Below are positions 1 through 12,100 of a stretch of DNA of 64,000 bases, piece by piece. The translations under genes and the position numbers were made by a program. The stretch covers positions 32,476,329-32,540,328 of the forward strand of contig OU964922.1 of NCBI GenBank assembly GCA_918807975.1, given 5' to 3'. The number at the start of each line of letters is the position of its first letter. Position 1 is the first letter of the stretch. Below the pieces are notes generated by a model. It saw only the letters and a list, made by a program, of their open reading frames with translations, ran no database searches and was not told the origin of the DNA. This stretch comes from Aplidium turbinatum (Eukaryota > Chordata > Ascidiacea > Aplousobranchia > Polyclinidae).

Positions 1-1400
1 ACAACGACCGTATATCTATAGATACACATTTCACTTGTTTCATAATGACAAGTAGGCGATTGCCATCACTCTCTGTCCTGGCAATAGTAGCAACCACTAC
101 TTTTTCACATACATTAGGCTAATTTACTACTCCTGGACATGACCTATCATGACGGATCTTGCCATTAAACTTTTCACAGCGTCTATAAAGTAATTTTATG
201 ATACAACATATAACATAATTAAAAAAAATTCCCTGTAAATATTTCCATGGAAAATCTGACGACGTTGTACGAAAATTTATTTACGGCCCGAAAGTAAGGC
301 CTATTATATACATGTTAGGCTACCGTCAGGGACTTTGATCTGGAGTGGATCTTTACATGTAGCCTATTTACACAAAAACAATATAAGCCTACAGAAATAT
401 TCATGCACTATAAGAAAGAGCAAAAAGCCTGTGAAAGTTTCGAAATGGACTTTAAGTGGATATGGTTACGTTTATTTTATTTGTTTAGCACAATACAACA
501 TTTGGATCTAAAATTTCGTGAATCAACTTTTCAATCTTCCTTTAAATTTACCAATGATCCAAATTGATGCGCACGGCGATCAATACTAATCAAATAAATG
601 GAGAATAGGCTACCGCACTAAATTGATAAATTCAAGTGTATTGCAAAGCTTTCGTCACACAATTGTGGCTTCTTTAGTGCCTACATATCTATTTTATCAA
701 AGAAGGTTTAAAGTTCTACTTTTGTAAGAATGATAGGTGTGCTAGAAAAGTCATACTTGTAATTGTGTGACAAAAGCTGTACAATACCCTTGAATCAATT
801 TAATGTGGTAGCTTATTCTCTATTTTATAACTTGAGTTATTCTTTTTATGAAAATTTATTTAAACTTAAAAAATATTTAAATAAAATTTCAGCTTGTTTT
901 AAGGTAGAAAAATTTTCCCACGACCGAACAGTTTCCTCCACGCGAAGTTCTCTCAACTATTCTTCCTGCTGTCTTCAGAATAGCTGCCCCAAACAGCGAG
1001 AAAACGAAGTCATTACATAACGTACGTGTTAGCAAAAAGTGCCTCATAATAACGTTTCCCTGCACTACAGATACAGATCAATTAATTAAGTTTACCAGGA
1101 AAGTTACGCCAGACTTTAACATTTACAAGCAATTTCTCACTTTGCGCTCCATTCCCGTCACATCAAAAGGAATATGCATGTTTCGTAAATTTCGTTCAAG
1201 TCTTGTAGAAGCACGTTCTTCAAAGCTGTGTTGAATTGCAGCAGATGGGTTTCTGTTTTTTTCGTTAGACGTTTTCCTCATGATTAACGTGCTTTGAAGT
1301 ATGCTGGAAGTATTCCTGACCAATGCCGAGGTCACACAGATAAACACTATAGTTACTGAATTGCTAAATTGGATCATTGTCATTGGGGCCCCCAAAGCAT
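1..1400. repeat. Right flank of an off-window ficolin unit (duplicated block)
   Basis: This stretch is a diverged copy of 31430-32833 plus 34877-35150, and its first part also matches 54360-54785. In those copies it lies just upstream of the first exon of genes B and C. The simplest reading is that another minus-strand ficolin-like gene begins a few hundred bases left of the window. Short open frames here (for example around 763-1020 and 1123-1500) have no recognisable domain and are not treated as genes. From 1400 to 2040 there is only non-coding sequence, whose last part (about 1925-2030) resembles 11955-12063 in gene A. Confidence 0.7.
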
Positions 1401-2329
1401 ATTCCGCACAGGGCCCGAAATACCATAAGACCGGCACTGGTGCCGACTGTCTAGGTCTGCGTATAGAGGTGCTACAGTTAGAAAATGTTACGAAACGCTG
1501 AAGTATACAGTGCCGGCAAAATCATTGCATCTCTTGAGACCCCAATATCCCTGGCTACAGCAATCAAAGAATCTCCATTCTCTAACAAAGTCAAGGCACG
1601 AGGTTTTTCTTCCATTTACTTCTTCTTTCGACCCAGTTTAGTTTTTGAAAATTTTTTTGCAAGACCTCGAAACTTTGAGAAAATGAAAAATACTGTGCGA
1701 TTTCACCGACCTTACTACTCACGAAGCTGGAAAGCAACATTAGGCACGCAGAACAATGGCTTTACGGTGAAGTGTTGCCAGAGAGTAGCTAATGATGTAA
1801 CTATAAGCGTTTTTCTGACGCAATGCTTTTGGCGGGAACAATAAGCTAAGAACTTGTGCAGATTTTAGATGTAAATCTTTTTTTGGTGACTGAATGTAAA
1901 GATTTTTTTGCCGGCAATGTAGTACAAAAATTTGTTAGTGGGCATGCTGTTTGATGTGTATGAAAATAAATAAATTTTTCGTAAGAGTTAGTGATAACAA
2001 GTGGAGAAAAGCAAATGATTCACAATGCCTTGAATATAATGAATATAAAACTCAACCAAAATAGATCAGGTCAATGATGTGTTGTCGAAGTAAAGGAAGG
2101 CTTATTGGTGCTAAAAATTACGTTAAGGTAGGTTTTGAAGCGTTTTCACTTGTTAAAAAAATGCTACCCACCAATTATTGCAAACAACTGACAACATCAA
2201 CTAACTTTTTTATGACAAACAACCTCATTTTAGTCAGTTCATTGCCAAAGGTGATGCGTTTAGTAGAATCAATTCATTGCCAACAACACCTATGATTATG
2301 AATATGTTTATTAACTTTTTCACTTAAAG

Positions 2330-2581
2330 TGATGCGTTTAGTGCTCTCAATAACCAAGCATTTTCAACGAAAGGTAATTATCATGACGTACATACAGTAG
2401 AAGAAATTGTGCTACGGATTTCCTTGGAGCATGGTGGTATGGGGATTGTTCTAATTCTAACCTAAATGATCAATATGTCAATGGCGGACGTGGAAGTGCT
2501 TGGTAGGTACTGATTTGGAATGAATGGAAAGGAAAAAGATATTCAATCAAGACGACAAAAATGAAACTTCAACGGATGTGA
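2330..2581 (+). pseudogene. Orphan last exon of a ficolin-like gene, broken
   Basis: This is a copy of exon 7 of gene A (17062-17309), the C-terminal part of the fibrinogen-related domain. It keeps the landmarks [11 protein letters not shown], then DCSNSNLN, then [10 protein letters not shown], and ends with MKLQRM and a stop at 2579-2581. An in-frame TAG follows the GRGSAW stretch, and small length changes near the calcium loop put the first half out of frame with the second. No upstream exons of a matching gene occur to its left within the window, so it is a relic of a partly duplicated or deleted unit rather than an expressed exon. Confidence 0.8.
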
Positions 2582-4487
2582 TGGAACAATTTAAGTTAAA
2601 ACTCTCTGAGATACAATGCAACAATTTTATCTTGTTCTTGGCAAATCTACAAACTAATCATGCTTTTGTATATTTTGACAATTGCCAAGCTTCCCAGTCA
2701 TCGTGTTATGTACTTTTTATAAGGAGAGGGAGCGTAGCCAATCAATAGTACCAACATCAAAGACAATGGATAGGCTTTTACAATGATAGTACAATTTTTA
2801 GATATATGGTAAATGGAACCCTACATAATTAATTCTGTCCGTTGTACCTAGCACAATCAAAAGGAAATAGTATAATACTTCGTCATCTCTTTATCTGACA
2901 TTTAATTCACCCTAAAAGCTTTCTTATCAGTTTGGGAATGCTATTGTTTGAGCAATAAACATGATGGCAATTCCTGTGGTTTTTAATTTTTTTTCCCTAT
3001 GATGCATTCGAAAATATTTTTGGTCTGGTGACGCATTAAAAATAAACTTTTTGAAACTCATATATCAACAAGTGTTGCTTTGCAACAGCAAAGCACACTG
3101 AAGGGATATGATGTGCAAGCTTCCTGAGCTATAATAAAGTGTATCAGATCTTATTAGAAGTTGCGAGACTGCTACTCACATAATCTTTTGAGATACAATT
3201 CTAATCGATATTTCGTTTCAATCACAGCCACGACAGAAGATCTTACTTTGCATAAATTAGACAACAAAGAAAGTATTTTGAGCGTTGTTTTAGCCAGAGA
3301 AATTTTAGAGAGTAGCTATTATTGAGTGTAGTTTGTTATCAAACGTTGAATTTTTTCAAATCTGCTGCCTTTTAAACAGCTAGCAGGTGTATATTCTATA
3401 ACAAAATACTCATGAAAAAGCCACATCATCGTTCAAAAAAACAACAAACTTCTATGATCTGCAAAATGCAACCCACACTCTATAGTCCTGCATGTCGCTT
3501 ATCTGGCGTCTTATTAAGGAAAAGAGGGAACTATTATTCCTGCATCTTAATCGTCAAAGTGATGTCATTTAACACAACTCTTTTAGTTTTTCTTTAATAT
3601 CAGTTAATAATATTGGACGCCCATTAAAATTTGAAACGACCCACAAGGGCGTTGCGACGCGCAATATGAGAATTACCGGATTAAACTATTGAAAAGGTTT
3701 TTTTATTTAGCTACACAGCCGGTACTGTTCTTGATAACAACTGTCAACTAGTTACTAGACCTTCTCAACCAATTGTGCATACTGTGCATTGAAGACGCGT
3801 TGGGAACGCTTAACCCTGTCTTAATACGAGCTGTTTTCGTACGCGGAAAGCACGTCATGGGCTATCTTAGTATCTTACCCCGTGCTAATTAATCGCTAAT
3901 AACGGGAGCTATGAAAATCACAGAGCCAAAATATTTTACAAGTTAATAGCCATGTGTATCGTACGTATAGAAATTAAATTTTTACCCAACAAATTTATAG
4001 AAATAAATTTTTTTGAGATGAAAAAACGTCAGAAATCGGTTTTTATTCTAATTTCTCGAAAATAGCTTCGAAATTGAAATTTTTGAATTATAACATAGAC
4101 TCATAGAGTAATGCTAAACGAAACAAAAAATTACTTTTGCTCATAAATATAAGCCATTTTTAGGCGTTTTTACATTTCAAAGTAAGGTCCCGTTTGAGCG
4201 CTATCTGCCTTAATGCTTTTTTTCAAGCTCATTCCGCGAGTAACTCTGAATCAGCTGAATAAATCTCACTGGAGTGGGTGTGGTTCAGTTTAAGACTTTA
4301 ACGTTAAAAGTCGACTTAAAATTTTAAGTAAATAAAAAGTGGCCATGAATCGTAAATAAAAAGCGCTTAAAAGTGACCATGAATCGAGAAAAGATGACTT
4401 TGGTTCGCTTTTACGTCTTTGTCTTCAATGGTTCACTTTCGATTCGACACTACATCTATGCTCTGTTGATAAGACTGTAGTCTATCT

Positions 4488-4792
4488 GGTTGGTTTTGAA
4501 TCTTTATCCTCGGGCTAACAAAGCCTTGATAGGTTATTCCTGGTAGTTTCGCATACTTGAAGAGGCTTTTGACGCAGGGCCAGTTACCGAAATTGACAGA
4601 GTGAAGTTTTTGATTGTTGAAGTGTTGTTGCCGGGGAATTATTCTATTCATTCGATGCCGCTCAATGGAGAGCAGTTATTGAAATGCGTTGCTCAACCGT
4701 ACACCACGAGAGTCGCCATTTGGTCTTGAAGCTTCTTCGTTCACGAAGTCACGCGCTATTCAGTTGTGCTATCGCGACAGACCTCAGTATTA
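4488..4792 (-). repeat. tRNA-derived SINE, copy 1
   Basis: Read on the minus strand it begins with a degenerate tRNA-like head (GCGATAGCACAACTG, a worn A box) followed by a body ending near a conserved CTTTATCCTCG stretch as read on the plus strand. The same repeat lies at 19155-19447 and 41583-41881, which are shared through the segmental duplication, and at 20575-20861, which is an independent insertion. Confidence 0.6.
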
Positions 4793-5297
4793 CGCTATTT
4801 GCCACATTACAATACATTACATAACTTGCCGGTAAAATTTTTTTTTCCGAAATGAAAATAAACCTTTAAATAAATCAACGTTGTCTCGTCTCGTTTATGA
4901 ACAAATGCTTGAAATTCATTTAAATAAAATAAATTCCTAAAACAAGATTTTAAAAAATGGATTAAAATTCCTAAATTTCACGGGCTCTCAACCCAATAGT
5001 TTTTCTTGTAGTTTAATATCACACAGGTCGGATTCCCACTCACGTCGGTGAAGTCCAGAATTCCCAACAAGTTAGAAGTTCGACTCCCGCTTAAGACACA
5101 TGGAAATCCACCACTGATGGTCACAAACAAAGGTGAAACTCGAGTATGGCATCTTCTATTTTCGTTCGATCCGGGCCTTTATGACTTAACAAATTCTCAT
5201 ATCCTTTAATTAATCTAATATCACGTCAGTTCCTCTTAGTAATTTTTATCGATGAGTCAATGTTTAGGACTTGGGGCTGTTACTTCGTCCGCTTCCG

Positions 5298-6630
5298 CTT
5301 TAACCCATTTATGCCTAGCGTCCTATATGTAGGACACCTACTCAAACTAAAATTTTTCTTTGCACATTTAATTTTTAGATTTAGACGAAGTCAAAATACA
5401 TTTATGAGTATTTTTGCAGCATAAATCACAACTTTTTTCAAAAATTTCTTTTTTGGTTGAGACTTGACATCATTTTCAATTTTCCCGATTTTGCCAAGTC
5501 TGAAATTTTGAAGGTGCATGTCGAATTATGATAATAAATCCGCATATGCAAATAAGCTTCCAAAAATCTTTGTCACTGTCTTTATTCGTTATGTATCAAC
5601 ACATTTTACAGCAAATGTTTAAATTTAATTGGCAGTAAAATTTTTTGAGAAAATTGGTTCAAAAGATGGGTGTCCTTGTCCTATATATAGGTCGCTAGGC
5701 ACACGTGTTAGCAAAAGCGGCAATCAATTCCCACGCATCAAGCGGTATCAAACAGCGATTCCCTACGATTTCTACGCTGTATAACAAAGTAGTTGTGCTT
5801 GTTTTTAGAACAATAGCATATTTATCGAAATTTACTGAAATTTTTTGATTAATTTTTAGTTTTCTCTTGGCGTTTTTACATGCGCATCGTGACGTAAGCG
5901 AAGTAAGTAAGGGTCTGGCAAGTACAAAGTAGTTTAGGCCATGGAGGAAACCTTGTCAACAATTTTACTGATGTCCTCGCCAGCTGCGGCAGAAAGCTTT
6001 TCCACTTCTGCTACAACTGTTTCAGTAGTGTGAAATTGGCTACGACGCTGGAGGATAAAATTATTGAAAGCAACAGCTACAATTCGTGAAAACAGCACCA
6101 AAAAATGTCCGCTGATAGCTAAAGATGCTCTGAAAACAACAAGGAAGAGACAAGTTCGATTTTAGAACCGATACCGACAACGGCGTGCTGGTTTGCAAAT
6201 GGAATGACAACAGTGTGGTAAATTTATGCTCGAATACGGTTAGAGTTTACCCAACTTCTAAAGCCTCTCGATATTCATCCTCTGAAAAGAAGCGTGTGCA
6301 AATTGAACAACCTTGATTGATCAAGCTCTATTACGAACATATGGGGAGGGAACGTTGATAGAATGGACAAGAACATTTCGAACTATCGCATCGCAATGAG
6401 AGGTAAAAAATGTTATTCGTGCTTGATTTCATACATGCTCGATATTTCTGTCAACAATGCATGGCAACTGCAAGAAACTTGCAATAGAGGCAATTCAATG
6501 GATTTGCTTTCTTTTCAAACATAGGCTATGTTGCCAGAATATATTTGTCACAACATCGAAAGCCACCTCAACAAGGAAAGCGGGGCAGATCACAAAAGGT
6601 TTTATCCGATGTACGTTACCATGCCTAGCA
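5298..6630 (+). mobile_element. piggyBac-type DNA transposon remnant
   Basis: The left edge reads TTAA followed by CCCATTTATGCC, the form of a piggyBac end in its TTAA target. The paralogous sites near 19955 and 42393 read straight through without it. An inverted match to the first 35 bases lies at 5672-5707. From about 6160 the plus strand encodes the C-terminal half of a piggyBac transposase: a KWNDNSVVN stretch, then VYPTSKASRYSS, KKRVQIEQP, an MGG-VDRMD region, NYRIAMRGKK and a VNAW-like motif. Stops and a shift interrupt it. The 5298-5710 part could be a separate short piggyBac-related element lying against the transposase fragment. The right end is uncertain. Confidence 0.65.
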
Positions 6631-6738
6631 GTGGTGCCAAAGTTAGTTGAGGATTGGGAGGATAAATCAACATTTTATCAATTTTTTGACGATTTTGAAC
6701 ATTTGGGGGATGCATATTTTTATACACAATTTTACGTA

Positions 6739-6913
6739 CCCGGACATTTTGCCGAATGGACATTTTACCGAATGGACAAAATGCCGATTGGAAAAAATGC
6801 GAAATTATACAAATGTATTTTTTATAACTTATGTATTATCATAACCTAATAACACATACATATCTTTCACAAACAGATTTCACTACTTAGTCCTTTCGGC
6901 AAAATGTCCGCGC
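6739..6913. repeat. Short inverted repeat built on GGACATTTTGCCGAA
   Basis: The unit GGACATTTTGCCGAATGGACATTTTACCGAATGG (split here only by reading) starts at 6740 and is followed by a third partial unit. An inverted copy, TTCGGCAAAATGTCCGCG, ends at 6912. The arrangement resembles a small foldback element. No coding potential is seen in it. From 6914 to 7200 I see no feature. Confidence 0.5.
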
Positions 6914-7203
6914 ACACAATTTTAGTGGTACCAGTATTAACTTAAGTTTATTAAACAATCACCGGACCTCGGCAAATTAGTTGCTAACAGCATATTATAC
7001 AATTAAGAAATCATGGAGATAAAAGTGCTACCAGTGCTCTTGTGAATGACTGCTGCAAGATGAAGAAACGAGCAAAGAAAAATTGATACCTCCAGTGGGA
7101 TTCGAACCTATGACTTTTCAATAAATACTTAGTTTTTCCAAACAAAAAAGTTATACTTTTCTTCTTGTCCTCTCCTTTACTCGAATCACCACCGTACACT
7201 TGG

Positions 7204-7600
7204 TGCACTATATGACAAAGTCACTAGTCAGGAGACTGAAAACAATCGAAGCTACAGAAGAACATCAGCAAATTTATGACAAAAATAATAACTTTGCAAC
7301 ACATCATAAGAACTTGTTGCAACCGACCATATTGCGTCTTACGGTAATGCGAATTGAAAACTCATTAGAGTCATTAGCACTGTCACTTAGCCTATATGCT
7401 GATGTTATTAAGAATATTTTGGCAAATGTTGCAAAAAATGCTAGCATTCAACCTTTCCTGTCCGAAAGTATTTCTCAGCCAGGTTTTCAATCTCCGAAGA
7501 TTGGAAAACGACCTCTCACAAGCAGAAGAGTTTACCGGGAAAACTAAGAGGATCTTAATCAGCTGGAGTATTTGAGAATAGAGAGCCTTTTCCAATTCGG
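7204..7600 (-). mobile_element. hAT transposase C-terminal fragment
   Basis: The minus-strand frame ending near 7392 reads ILLVFPVNSSACERSFSNL followed by RRLKTWLRNTFGQERL, the signature of the hAT dimerisation domain (LLVLPVSSA-ERSFS-LRRLKT-LR-TM-QERL). Only this C-terminal piece is recognisable, and no terminal inverted repeats could be assigned. It is a dead remnant. The facing plus-strand frame (7200-7547) is its shadow. Confidence 0.75.
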
Positions 7601-7604
7601 ATAA

Positions 7605-8560
7605 TGCCTTGTAAGCTCTTTTAGCATCGTACAGAGATTTTGTACGAAAAAACTAAACTATTAAAATTATTCCAGCTTACATTGTAAAACTGTCAAGCTA
7701 GCAATCACTTTCGCATGCAAACATATTCTGTAGAAGCATATTAAATTACATCTCCCAAGAAACGTGCTTGCATAAATTGGCAGAAATACATTATGATCGT
7801 TATGTTCAGCATTTTTGTTCAAGCCATACACATTGCAGTTTAGCTTTGTTGTTAGATATAACTAAAATCAGGAAAATCTCGACAGAAGATGTTGTGAGCG
7901 TGAAAAACATCTGCAGAAAAAGTGGAATTGCTTTTGTGGCATCTCTGCAAAAGAAACCAATGTCTAGATAAAAAAATAAAATAATAATAATAAATAAAAA
8001 AATAATAATGAAATATTTATGTCACATTGCACATTGATCTTTTTTTATTTAATTTTCAGATCTTTCCAAAACGACTTCACAAAAGATGTTTTGGAGTAGA
8101 TGTAGGATATTAGTTAGGTTTATACAAGAAGTCAAAAAATATAGAGCGGAGCAATAGGTTGTGTGAAAAAAAATCTAAACTGCAAAAATAGAAATTTCTA
8201 TCAGCTATGAAACCTTCCTATTATCATTTCAAAAACGCATACAGCTTCTGAGAAATGTTTTAAGTAATACAAATGTCAATATAGCTTTTTGTAACAAAAG
8301 TAATTGTGGGTGTTTTTTTAACATGACAAAAAACGGCTCAAGGGAAAACTATTCAAACCAAAAGACTAAAGAGATCAAAAACATAATAAATAGATTACAA
8401 TCATTGGTACAATCCAGTTCGTGTCAAATATTTCCTTCCTGTTATGCGCAAAGCAAAAAAATTATGACGCAAACGATTGAGCTTCGTTTTTAGCAGCATG
8501 ATCGTTGTTTACTTCACAAATGTAGATACAAACGATCTGCATTAGCCTGAAACTTATTAC
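7605..8560. other. Gene-free stretch
   Basis: Nothing identifiable as a gene. A simple AAT/A-rich run lies at 7972-8010. A 67-codon open frame at 7768-7971 has no recognisable motif and no support from a paralogous copy. Confidence 0.5.
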
Positions 8561-8566
8561 TACCAG

Positions 8567-8945
8567 GGATGTGAAGTCGGAGTCGGAGTCGTGGAGTCGG
8601 TGAAATTTTGGCGTGTTTGAAGACGGTGAGATTTTGCGTATCCGGATTCGTTAAAAAAACGGTTTGAAATAATTTTTTTCAAGACATTGTTTCTTGTTTT
8701 CTGTTTTGTGCTTCAAACCTTTACCCAAAAATAAAAGTGTTGGTTCTTGTTAGTTTTGTGAAAGTCGCTGTTTCAAACTTTGGTTATAAATTTAATGAAA
8801 TTAATTTTTTAAAAAGTAAAAAAGAATATATATTTATAAAAAACTGGCAATCCTCTGGAATCTGGCAACACTGAAGTCAGAGTCGGCCGGTTATAAACAG
8901 AGGAGTTGGAGTCGTATAATTTTTACCCGACTCCATAGCCCTGGT
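8567..8945. mobile_element. hAT-type non-autonomous element (GTCGGAGTCG family)
   Basis: The ends are CAGGGATGTGAAGTCGGAG on the left and the complementary GACTCCATAGCCCTG on the right, flanked by ATTACTAC and GTTACAAC, a worn 8-bp target duplication. Tandem GTCGGAGTC words fill the left end. Older, shorter relatives are visible inside the duplicated blocks at about 30425-30508 and 53400-53485. No transposase is encoded. Confidence 0.6.
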
Positions 8946-9102
8946 TACAACCACAGTAAACCCGCAGCATTAGGTTAAAACAGGCCGTTTGTATTAACAT
9001 ATGTGAAGTAAACTGTTATTACTATTTTTGTTGATTAGTATGAAAAGCTGTTTTATTGAACTGTACGTCGTTTCTAATATTTCTACTGCATCTCCAAAAA
9101 AG

Positions 9103-12100
9103 ATGAAGATAATAAAAGTGTTCTTGGTCGTAGTTGTTTTGGTTATTTGTTGGCAAGTTGTCGAGGCCACGCCTGAAATTACATGTTCCTGTGGAGTTAA
9201 ACCAGATGATAGCTCCAATGCGGAAAGGGGATTATCCGGACCCCCAGGCAAGAGGGGTCCAATGGGTTTAAAGGGTTCGAAAGGTATGTTTTATGTTATT
9301 TCTTTCGTTTAGGCAAAACACGTCGTTTTATGATTTATAACGACTAAGAATTGCGACCTATAACAAGTTTTTGCTTTTTAAATACGATCAATAAATTACA
9401 ATTGTTTTGTAAATTCAACGTTGTTTTATGGTAGGTATATTATACCGTAATTTTAAGGATGCGTTATTGATGAGACAATGAAACGATTGTTTTGACATAG
9501 GTGATCAAGGTATGAAAGGTGAAAAGGGACAAGCTGATGACACCAGTGTTGAAATAGAGAGGCTGCAGAAGAAATTGCTTGAACTGGAAAACAGATGACA
9601 ATTTTTGAAAGTTTGAATTAATAGTTACTGTATAATAAATTTTGCATTAACACTTTTTAAGCGAATTCTACGATCATAAATTTATACCAACTAAGCGACT
9701 TCAGTTTAAAAAATGCACAAACTAAACAGTATAGTATACATTCTATTTAGACAATCATTCATCAACAAAGAAGTGCTGCTTGTATTTGAACTAGCTGTTT
9801 CAAACAATTTTCAAACGCTTGAAACGCTTTTGTTCTGGTCATGTACTGAAAGAATAACTAACAAAGAATCACTAGCTTTTTCCTTTTTGAAAATTTTTAA
9901 TTGTTTATTCCAGCGTTTCTTAACCTTTTCTGACTCTAGCACCCCTGTAAACAGGCGTGAACAGTCTAACACCCCCTAACTATCGTTGACATACGACTAC
10001 TATAGTGCCGACAAAAGTTTACTAGAGGCCGAAATTTTGACATGCCTTCAGATAGCTGGCAATATATTTTGTAATGAAGTGAATTGAAGTCTCTTGTTTA
10101 ACAAACTGTGCAGTTGTTTTAACGAATTTGATTCAGGATTTGGTATTTTACTTTCATTCACCAACAGAAATTCAATTATAACCATATGCAAGCGAATCAA
10201 CTCTCTTAAAACAACAGCACAGTTTGTTAGGCGACAAAAAATAAAAAATATACCGCCAGTGATCAAAAAGCATGTCAACATTTCAGCGCCGCCATTAAAC
10301 TTTGGCCTACACTATTGAATTGAAAGCCATGTACAAATTGATCATTTTGTTTATTCTTCAAAACTACTGTTGTCATTGGTGATAAAAGAAGTAGGAAAAC
10401 CAGAGAATAGTGAAATAACATGGGCAAACTTTAGCATACTTAAGTTACTCAGCTGGGTAACTAGTTACACATGAATCAATGTGATTTCTGTTGTTGCTTA
10501 TATGTGACCAATGTCTCTATTCGAGGCTTCGTGTTGGTCAAAGCCACTCTCATATCGTGGAGCAACCCATGTTGAAGGCGGTTCCGGCCAATTGTTTTGA
10601 TTTGGTGCATGGTGGAGAACGCCTTTTCACACAGGCAGGTAGTCGGAAATGGAACGATCAATTCCAATGCTGCCCGTGCCAATGCAGGATATGCTGTCAA
10701 CTGATTACACCAGAAATCAGCAAGCGGAAGGACGAAATTTTGTCCGACAACTCTGATTCACCTGGATGTCAATCAGCTCCTCCTTTAATATATTATCATC
10801 ACTCGCATGGAATGTCCCTCGCAAGACTTACGTGGGTCCGACGAAACCGCCTACGAACCGGCGTCGGTCGCTTTTGTTCAGACATGTGCAGATGGGGCCT
10901 GGCTCCCTCACCGGGATGCGGATGTGGTGCCACAGACCAGACAGTAGACCATGTCGTCCATGACTGCCCAATCCATCAACCACCACATGGAACGCTTGGA
11001 CTGAAGGCCCTGGATGATGAGAGTCGAGTGGCTGATGACCTCATGCCCAAACATATAGTCCGAAAGAAAGCTCATACGACGAAGAAGATCACTCATGTCT
11101 GCCAAGAAGGGCTGCTGTATCCACTCTGGATAGTGGATATGAGTGATTTGTGGGAACGTATTTTGCCATGGTGGTTTCTAGAAGCGAGTGGTGAGCAACA
11201 ATATTACAACAAAGCACCCACCAGTCGCACAAACTAGTCAGGATCAATTTGCGTACTTGACTGGGAGATGACTAGTGACTACAATAACAGCAAATCATGT
11301 AGGCTACTTCGAAACAGCAACCATTGATATGACAACTGCTGATACTGGCAGAAAGACAAAAAAATGCAGAAAAGTAAAATGGCATTTTTGATATTATACT
11401 GCATGCATTTAGCACCCCCTACAGACTATTCCAGCACCCCCAAGGGGTGCTAGCACCCCCGGTTAAGAAACGCTGGTTTATTCTATTCATCTTACTCTAG
11501 AAAAGAATCCACTTCAGCAAAACGACTGCAATGATGTTGCAAAGCAAGGACATGTTACAAATGGGATCTACACAATCTTCGTTAAGACACAATTCATCGA
11601 AGTGTACTGTGATTTAGAGTCGGATGAAAAAAAATGGTTGGTGAGTTAATTCCTGGAAGGGTTGTTTGCACTTTAACGTAGGTAGATTACTGGTATTGCT
11701 ACAGCAGTATTTTTCAACTGGGAGTAGTGGCAGCTCTAATGGTGCTGGAATCGACTGAGAAGGTGATGAAAAGATGCTGAGAAGTGACAAAACCGTGGCA
11801 GCATAGCCACATTTCCACTATAAATCCACTTCATAAAAGCAACAGGTGGTCTATTATTGTAGTTGCATATCAACTACAATAATTATTAACATCATTAAAG
11901 GTTAGGTGCCTATAGACTGTCCAGGTACAGTCAGAAAACGTTACGAAAGGCTGATATATAGTATAAAAATGGTTAGTGTGCTTTCTGTGTAATGTGTATG
12001 AAAATAAATAAATTTTTCGTATGAGTTAGTGATAACAAGTGGAGAAAAGCAAATGATTTACGATATCTCTGGGCTCTCAATCTAGTTTTTGCAAGATGCC

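Larger units (their letters stand above)
2041..5295. repeat. Duplicated block matching 16838-19930
   Basis: From 2041 the sequence follows the end of gene A and its 3' flank almost base for base with scattered small differences. It contains the intron before the last exon, the last exon, the 3' region with a conserved AATAAA near 2954, and a flank holding a tRNA-SINE. The last kilobase also matches 40.0-42.4 kb. The block is a gene end without the rest of its gene. Near 3811-3872 it carries a short segment found inverted at 46793-46852. Confidence 0.8.
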
